Source: Bacillus sp. 2205SS5-2 (GTDB lineage: Bacteria; Bacillota; Bacilli; Bacillales; Bacillaceae_K). Taken from it: DNA of 64,000 bases. This document shows, one piece after another, positions 60,356-64,000 of the stretch (the first letter of the stretch is position 1; each line of letters starts with the position of its first letter). The translations under genes and the position numbers were made by a program. A model generated the notes under the pieces. It did no database searches. It was not told where the DNA came from and was given only the letters and a program-made list of their open reading frames with translations. The stretch lies in NCBI RefSeq assembly GCF_037024155.1, contig NZ_JAYKTS010000006.1, positions 90,799 to 154,798 on the forward strand, in the 5' to 3' direction.

Positions 60356-61786
60356 ATGAATCCTATTCTTAAGGAAAAGTCGCAAATAAATCAACTGCAT
60401 GTGCAAGAATTGAATTACGACGAGGTCCATTCACTTTATGAGAATCAAAATAGGTATTTTGATTCTGGGAAAACTCGTTCGTTTGAACAACGGGAAAAGA
60501 CGCTCAAAAATCTTAGATCTCTAATTGAACAATTTGAGCAAGACATCTTAGCCGCTTTAAAAAAGGATTTAAATAAGTCTGAAGCTGAAGCTTATATGAC
60601 AGAAGTCGCGATAATAAAAGAAGAAATAAACTTCACTCTAAAAAACTTGAAAAAATGGATAAAACCAAAAAAGGTGAAAACAGCATTAACGCACTTTGGT
60701 ACAAAAGGGGTGAAAATACCAGAGCCATTTGGTGTCAATTTAATCATTGCTCCTTGGAATTATCCATTTCAATTAGCAATATCCCCTTTATTAGGGGCGA
60801 TAGCTGCTGGAAATACCGCCATCATTAAACCTTCTGAATTAACACCTCATGTATCTAAAGTTTTAAGTACGTTAATTAACTCGCATTTTGACTCAGGGTT
60901 TTTACATGTGGTTGAAGGTGGAATAGAAACGAATCAACACTTACTAAAACAACCATTCGATTATATTTTCTTTACCGGGAGTGTCCCTGTCGGCAAAATT
61001 GTTATGGAGGCGGCAGCTAAAAATCTAACTCCTGTCACCTTAGAGTTAGGAGGGAAAAGTCCTTGCATTGTACACGAGGATGCAGATATTCCGTTAGCGG
61101 CTAAACGAGTCGCCTTCGGAAAATTAACCAATGCGGGTCAAACTTGTATTGCGCCAGATTATCTTTTTGTTCACAAGAATGTGAAGAATGACTTTATTCA
61201 AGAATATAAAAATACCGTACAGAAATTTTACGGAGATCAACCCATTAACAATGAAAACTACGGGAAAATTGTAAACGACCGCCACTTTAAGCGGGTGGAA
61301 TCATATTTAACAAACGGAGAAATTATTTTTGGTGGGGCGGTTGATGAAGAGCTTCAAAAGATTGAACCGACGATGCTTATTCCGGAAAATATGGATGTAC
61401 CTGTGATGAAAGAAGAGATTTTCGGTCCCGTTTTTCCGGTGCTAACGTTCGAGGATTTAGACGAAGTAGTTTCCTTTGTGAATAGTCGCCCGAAACCCTT
61501 AGCCCTCTATTTGTTCTCCAACAATAAACAAGTAGAGAAGAAAATTATATCCGAAATTTCGTATGGTGGTGGTTGCATTAATGACACAATCATGCATATT
61601 GCCACACCTTATCTGCCATTTGGTGGAGTAGGAGAGAGTGGGATCGGAAATTATCATGGAGAGAGCAGTTTCGAGACTTTTTCTCATTATAAAAGTGTGT
61701 TAAAGCAGACCACTAAATTCGATTTTTCGTTTCGATATCCAAATGCAAAATACGGCTTAAAGATTATAAAAAAATTATTAGGATAA
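60356..61786 (+). CDS. aldehyde dehydrogenase (class 3, YwdH-like)
   Basis: A 476-aa aldehyde dehydrogenase of the membrane-associated/fatty-aldehyde type. NAD loop FTGSVPVGK, Glu in LELGGKSP, Cys in NAGQTCIAPDY and the C-terminal PFGGVGESGIGNYHG are typical. The basic C-terminus (KYGLKIIKKLLG) could bind the membrane. AAAGGAG precedes ATG 60356; ATG 60320 with AAAGGG six bases away is an alternative. Natural aldehyde unknown. Confidence 0.88.
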   Translation: MNPILKEKSQINQLHVQELNYDEVHSLYENQNRYFDSGKTRSFEQREKTLKNLRSLIEQFEQDILAALKKDLNKSEAEAYMTEVAIIKEEINFTLKNLKKWIKPKKVKTALTHFGTKGVKIPEPFGVNLIIAPWNYPFQLAISPLLGAIAAGNTAIIKPSELTPHVSKVLSTLINSHFDSGFLHVVEGGIETNQHLLKQPFDYIFFTGSVPVGKIVMEAAAKNLTPVTLELGGKSPCIVHEDADIPLAAKRVAFGKLTNAGQTCIAPDYLFVHKNVKNDFIQEYKNTVQKFYGDQPINNENYGKIVNDRHFKRVESYLTNGEIIFGGAVDEELQKIEPTMLIPENMDVPVMKEEIFGPVFPVLTFEDLDEVVSFVNSRPKPLALYLFSNNKQVEKKIISEISYGGGCINDTIMHIATPYLPFGGVGESGIGNYHGESSFETFSHYKSVLKQTTKFDFSFRYPNAKYGLKIIKKLLG

Positions 61787-61787
61787 T

Positions 61788-61815
61788 AAATGGGTGGCAC
61801 TGGCCACCCATTTTT
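61788..61815 (+). terminator. aldehyde dehydrogenase terminator
   Basis: Eleven-base-pair AAATGGGTGGC/GCCACCCATTT stem and T5, overlapping the stop. Confidence 0.88.
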
Positions 61816-61836
61816 CTAGCTATTATTGTTTTACCT

Positions 61837-61996
61837 CGGTCTTTTCTTATCCATTGTTGCTGTATCAACTAATTTTGATTCAACCCTTCATTGTGTTGTT
61901 ACTATTTATCAAAAATAGGCAAAAGATGCCATGAAGCAAAGCTATCTAACAGTTATTAGATTGGTTCGAAAAGCAATGAATTTTGCGGAAAAACCT
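61837..61996 (-). repeat. dispersed repeat A, full-length
   Basis: CGGTCTTTTCTTATCCATTGTTGC to TTTTGCGGAAAAACCT between the aldehyde dehydrogenase and yuzA; 61997-62158 holds nothing else. Confidence 0.8.
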
Positions 61997-62158
61997 CTCC
62001 TAACAATGAAGAGTAACATAACGGAAGATCTATTTCATTTCTCTTCGAAGTAATACTTCTTGCGCAGTGAATACTTTTTTCATTTTGAGTGCCGAAAGTA
62101 AGAGAGCTCTCTGGATTAGGTTTGCTTAAATAACCGAAATCGCTGAGTCAGAGATATA

Positions 62159-62395
62159 TTAAAAGCGAGTTGGCGTCGCTTCTGGTTCTGTTTCCACTTC
62201 TTCTGAGGGCATGAAGATAAGCCCTAAGTTAATGAGGCCAGCTACACCTACAAGTCCATAGATGATACGAGAAATGGCCCCTCCCTGTCCTCCAAAAATA
62301 GCTGCAACCAAATCAAATTGGAAAAACCCAACGATCCCCCAGTTCACAGCTCCTATAATCGTTAGAACCAAAGCAATCCGCTGAATAACACTCAT
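62159..62395 (-). CDS. yuzA: YuzA family membrane protein (DUF378)
   Basis: A 78-aa protein with two membrane segments (about 5-25 and 38-62) and an acidic tail. INWGIVGFFQFDLVAAIFGG-like residues (here VNWGIVGFFQFDLV) and SRIIYGLVGVAGL are the DUF378 signature. AAGGAGG precedes the ATG. Function unknown; position beside the alcohol dehydrogenase matches B. subtilis yuzA-yugJ. Confidence 0.88.
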   Translation of the reverse strand: MSVIQRIALVLTIIGAVNWGIVGFFQFDLVAAIFGGQGGAISRIIYGLVGVAGLINLGLIFMPSEEVETEPEATPTRF

Positions 62396-62473
62396 ATGAA
62401 TTCCTCCTTATGGATTGGTTCATTGTTAGTGTGTGAAGAATAAATGAAAATATACCAATGCTTAAACCTGAAA

Positions 62474-62590
62474 AGCGAAAGGCGCCCGTTACCGGCGACC
62501 AGCATAAGGCGAGGACTGGCCTGAGGCGCTTTATGCCTCATGACAGGGCTTGACTTATGACCTCGAGCCGGTGGCGCCTGGAGCTGGACA
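62474..62590. repeat. single copy of the 128-bp GC-rich element
   Basis: Inverse orientation to the array at 27501-27880, with the same inner CTGAGGC/GCCTCAT stem at 62521-62541 and the same terminal GGTGGCGCCTGGAGCT. It lies between yuzA and the alcohol dehydrogenase gene. Confidence 0.88.
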
Positions 62591-62691
62591 CAACCTTTTT
62601 AAAATTTTCACTTCACTAAGAGTTTGAAGCAAACTTTTTGCAAAAGCTATCTCAGTGGTCAATAATGATGAAAGATGAAGGAGGAGTTTAC

Positions 62692-63855
62692 ATGGATAAT
62701 TTTACATTCTTTAACCCCACTAAATTAATTTTTGGTGATAACCAATTAGAGCAATTAAAAAATGAAGTTCCTCAATTCGGGAAAAAAGTTTTGGTTGTTT
62801 ATGGTGGTGGAAGTATAAAACGTAACGGCCTATATGAGCGGGTCATTACATATTTAAATGAAATCGATTCCGAAATATTTGAATTAGCAGGTGTAGAACC
62901 CAATCCCCGTTTAACGACTGTTCAAAAAGGGATTGAGATTTGTAAAGCAGAAGGTATTCAATTCCTATTAGCAGTAGGTGGAGGCAGTGTTATTGATTGC
63001 ACGAAAGCAATCGCTGTGGGTGCAAAATATGACGGAGATGTTTGGGATTTTATTACAAGAAAAGCGGTCCCTCAGAATGCAATTCCGTTTGGAACCGTTC
63101 TAACATTGGCAGCGACAGGATCTGAAATGAATGCTGGAAGTGTGATTACAAATTGGGAAACAAATGAAAAATTCGGTTGGGGTAGTCCCCTAGTCTTTCC
63201 AAAGTTTTCAATTTTAGAACCGAAAAATACGTTCTCCGTTCCAAAAGATCATACGATGTACGGTATGGTGGATATGATGACGCATGTACTAGAGCAATAC
63301 TTCCACAACAGTACGAACACAGCTTTGCAAGATCGCTTATGTGAATCGGTACTCCAAACAGTTATTGAGGTAGGTCCTCAACTCTTGGAGAATCCTGACG
63401 ACTATCAGCTTCGCGAGACTATTCTTTATTCAGGAACGATTGCATTAAATGGGATGTTGCAAATGGGGTATCGTGGTGACTGGGCAAGTCATAATATTGA
63501 ACATGCCGTGTCGGCCGTTTATGATATTCCTCATGCAGGAGGACTTGCGATTTTATTCCCTAACTGGATGAAGCATAATCTTGATGTCAATCCGGCTCGA
63601 TTTGCTCAATTAGCAGAGCGTGTTTTCAATGTCGATTCTAAAGGGAAAACAGAAAAAGAAATGGGTATAGAAGGAATTAACAAGCTGCGCGAATTCTGGA
63701 GTTCTCTCGGCGCACCGACCAGACTAGCTGATTATGACATCGATGATAGCAAGCTAGATGTAATGGCGGAAAAAACTATTGTATATGGAGATTTTGGAAA
63801 CTTTAACCCATTAAATAAGGAAGATGTACTAGCAATTTTACGTGCATCCCTTTAA
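62692..63855 (+). CDS. yugJ: iron-containing alcohol dehydrogenase (YugJ/YugK, butanol dehydrogenase type)
   Basis: A 387-aa group III (iron-dependent) alcohol dehydrogenase. NAD binding is through [15 protein letters not shown]; the iron ligands are in [13 protein letters not shown] and [21 protein letters not shown]. It likely interconverts butyraldehyde-like aldehydes and alcohols with NAD(P)H. ATG 62692 follows AAGGAGGAG. B. subtilis has two tandem paralogues (yugJ, yugK); only one falls in this window, so the symbol is tentative. The remaining 145 bases hold no gene. Confidence 0.88.
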   Translation: MDNFTFFNPTKLIFGDNQLEQLKNEVPQFGKKVLVVYGGGSIKRNGLYERVITYLNEIDSEIFELAGVEPNPRLTTVQKGIEICKAEGIQFLLAVGGGSVIDCTKAIAVGAKYDGDVWDFITRKAVPQNAIPFGTVLTLAATGSEMNAGSVITNWETNEKFGWGSPLVFPKFSILEPKNTFSVPKDHTMYGMVDMMTHVLEQYFHNSTNTALQDRLCESVLQTVIEVGPQLLENPDDYQLRETILYSGTIALNGMLQMGYRGDWASHNIEHAVSAVYDIPHAGGLAILFPNWMKHNLDVNPARFAQLAERVFNVDSKGKTEKEMGIEGINKLREFWSSLGAPTRLADYDIDDSKLDVMAEKTIVYGDFGNFNPLNKEDVLAILRASL

Positions 63856-64000
63856 AATTCTCCCTTCTCTTTAACATTTTGTTCCTGCCTTGATTTTTTC
63901 AAAGAATGAAATAAAGAAAAGAGTGAAGAAACATGTCGAATGTCAGGATTGTCGATGTGTTTCTTTGCTTATCTGTAGAAGAAAGTCAGTTTTGATCTAT

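Noticed and set aside
63856-64000. Possible short gene start (ATG at 63931) at the window end
   Set aside because: The frame closes after about 20 codons.

Overview
The window looks like chromosome of an endospore-forming Bacillaceae (low G+C Firmicute). The evidence is strong AGGAGG-type ribosome binding sites with many TTG/GTG starts, spore and sporulation genes (yutC-type lipoprotein, yutH, kapB, kapD, a yuzC-like gene), and gene order that follows the Bacillus subtilis yut-yum-yui-mrp-yuf-kap-yug arc, as I remember it. Species cannot be fixed from sequence alone. The seven-gene Mrp antiporter operon is compatible with, but not proof of, a salt- or alkali-tolerant relative. No rRNA, tRNA, CRISPR array, prophage or intact insertion sequence was seen.

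Layout. 0-9 kb: yutC, yutD, DUF3055, yutE, yutF, yutG, yutH, a D-2-hydroxyacid dehydrogenase, yutI (NifU-like) and yuzD. 9-17.6 kb: a Nudix gene, yutJ, yuzB, DUF2225, erpA (A-type Fe-S carrier), a truncated SDR pseudogene, yumC (ferredoxin-NADP reductase) and yumB (type II NADH dehydrogenase). The theme is redox and Fe-S chemistry, and a Rex-like operator lies between yumC and yumB. 17.7-19 kb: a PadR/HAAS-membrane protein pair with a clear promoter-operator. 19-28.7 kb: Nudix, yuiA, yuiB, yuiC, a cobalamin-binding-like protein, yuiD, pepA, yuiF, a Gly/Tyr-rich protein, a VOC protein and a yuzC-like gene. 28.9-35.7 kb: yuxO (MenI-type thioesterase) and mrpABCDEFG. 36-46 kb: yufK, pbpD, kapD, kapB, a lipoprotein cyclophilin, a Cu/Zn SOD lipoprotein, GNAT, patB and yugE. 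46.8-64 kb: yugF, alaR-alaT, XRE, an NSS transporter and yugI; then an arginine/ornithine catabolic cluster (rocR-like, rocA, rocD, glutamate dehydrogenase) plus an aldehyde dehydrogenase; then yuzA and a yugJ-type alcohol dehydrogenase.

Functional logic. RocD makes glutamate semialdehyde from ornithine, RocA oxidises it to glutamate, and the dehydrogenase yields 2-oxoglutarate. The adjacent RocR-like regulator has lost the sigma-54 contact loop (GAFTGA) and the Walker B acids, and the divergent rocA promoter shows no -24/-12 element although RocR-type dyads are present. This points to a sigma-54-independent RocR and is the most interesting protein-level observation.

The most striking DNA-level feature is a dispersed repeat of about 165 bp with imperfect terminal inverted repeats. 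About 25-30 full, shortened or decayed copies lie in the gaps between genes, in both orientations. There are at least three interior subtypes, two copies reduced to end-to-end hairpins, and one copy carrying a fragment of a different repeat. Further repeat families are a 128-bp GC-rich tandem array (with single copies elsewhere), a 118-bp tandem array, a 20-bp minisatellite, a 146-bp GC-rich element and a 220-bp element bounded by a 15-bp inverted repeat.
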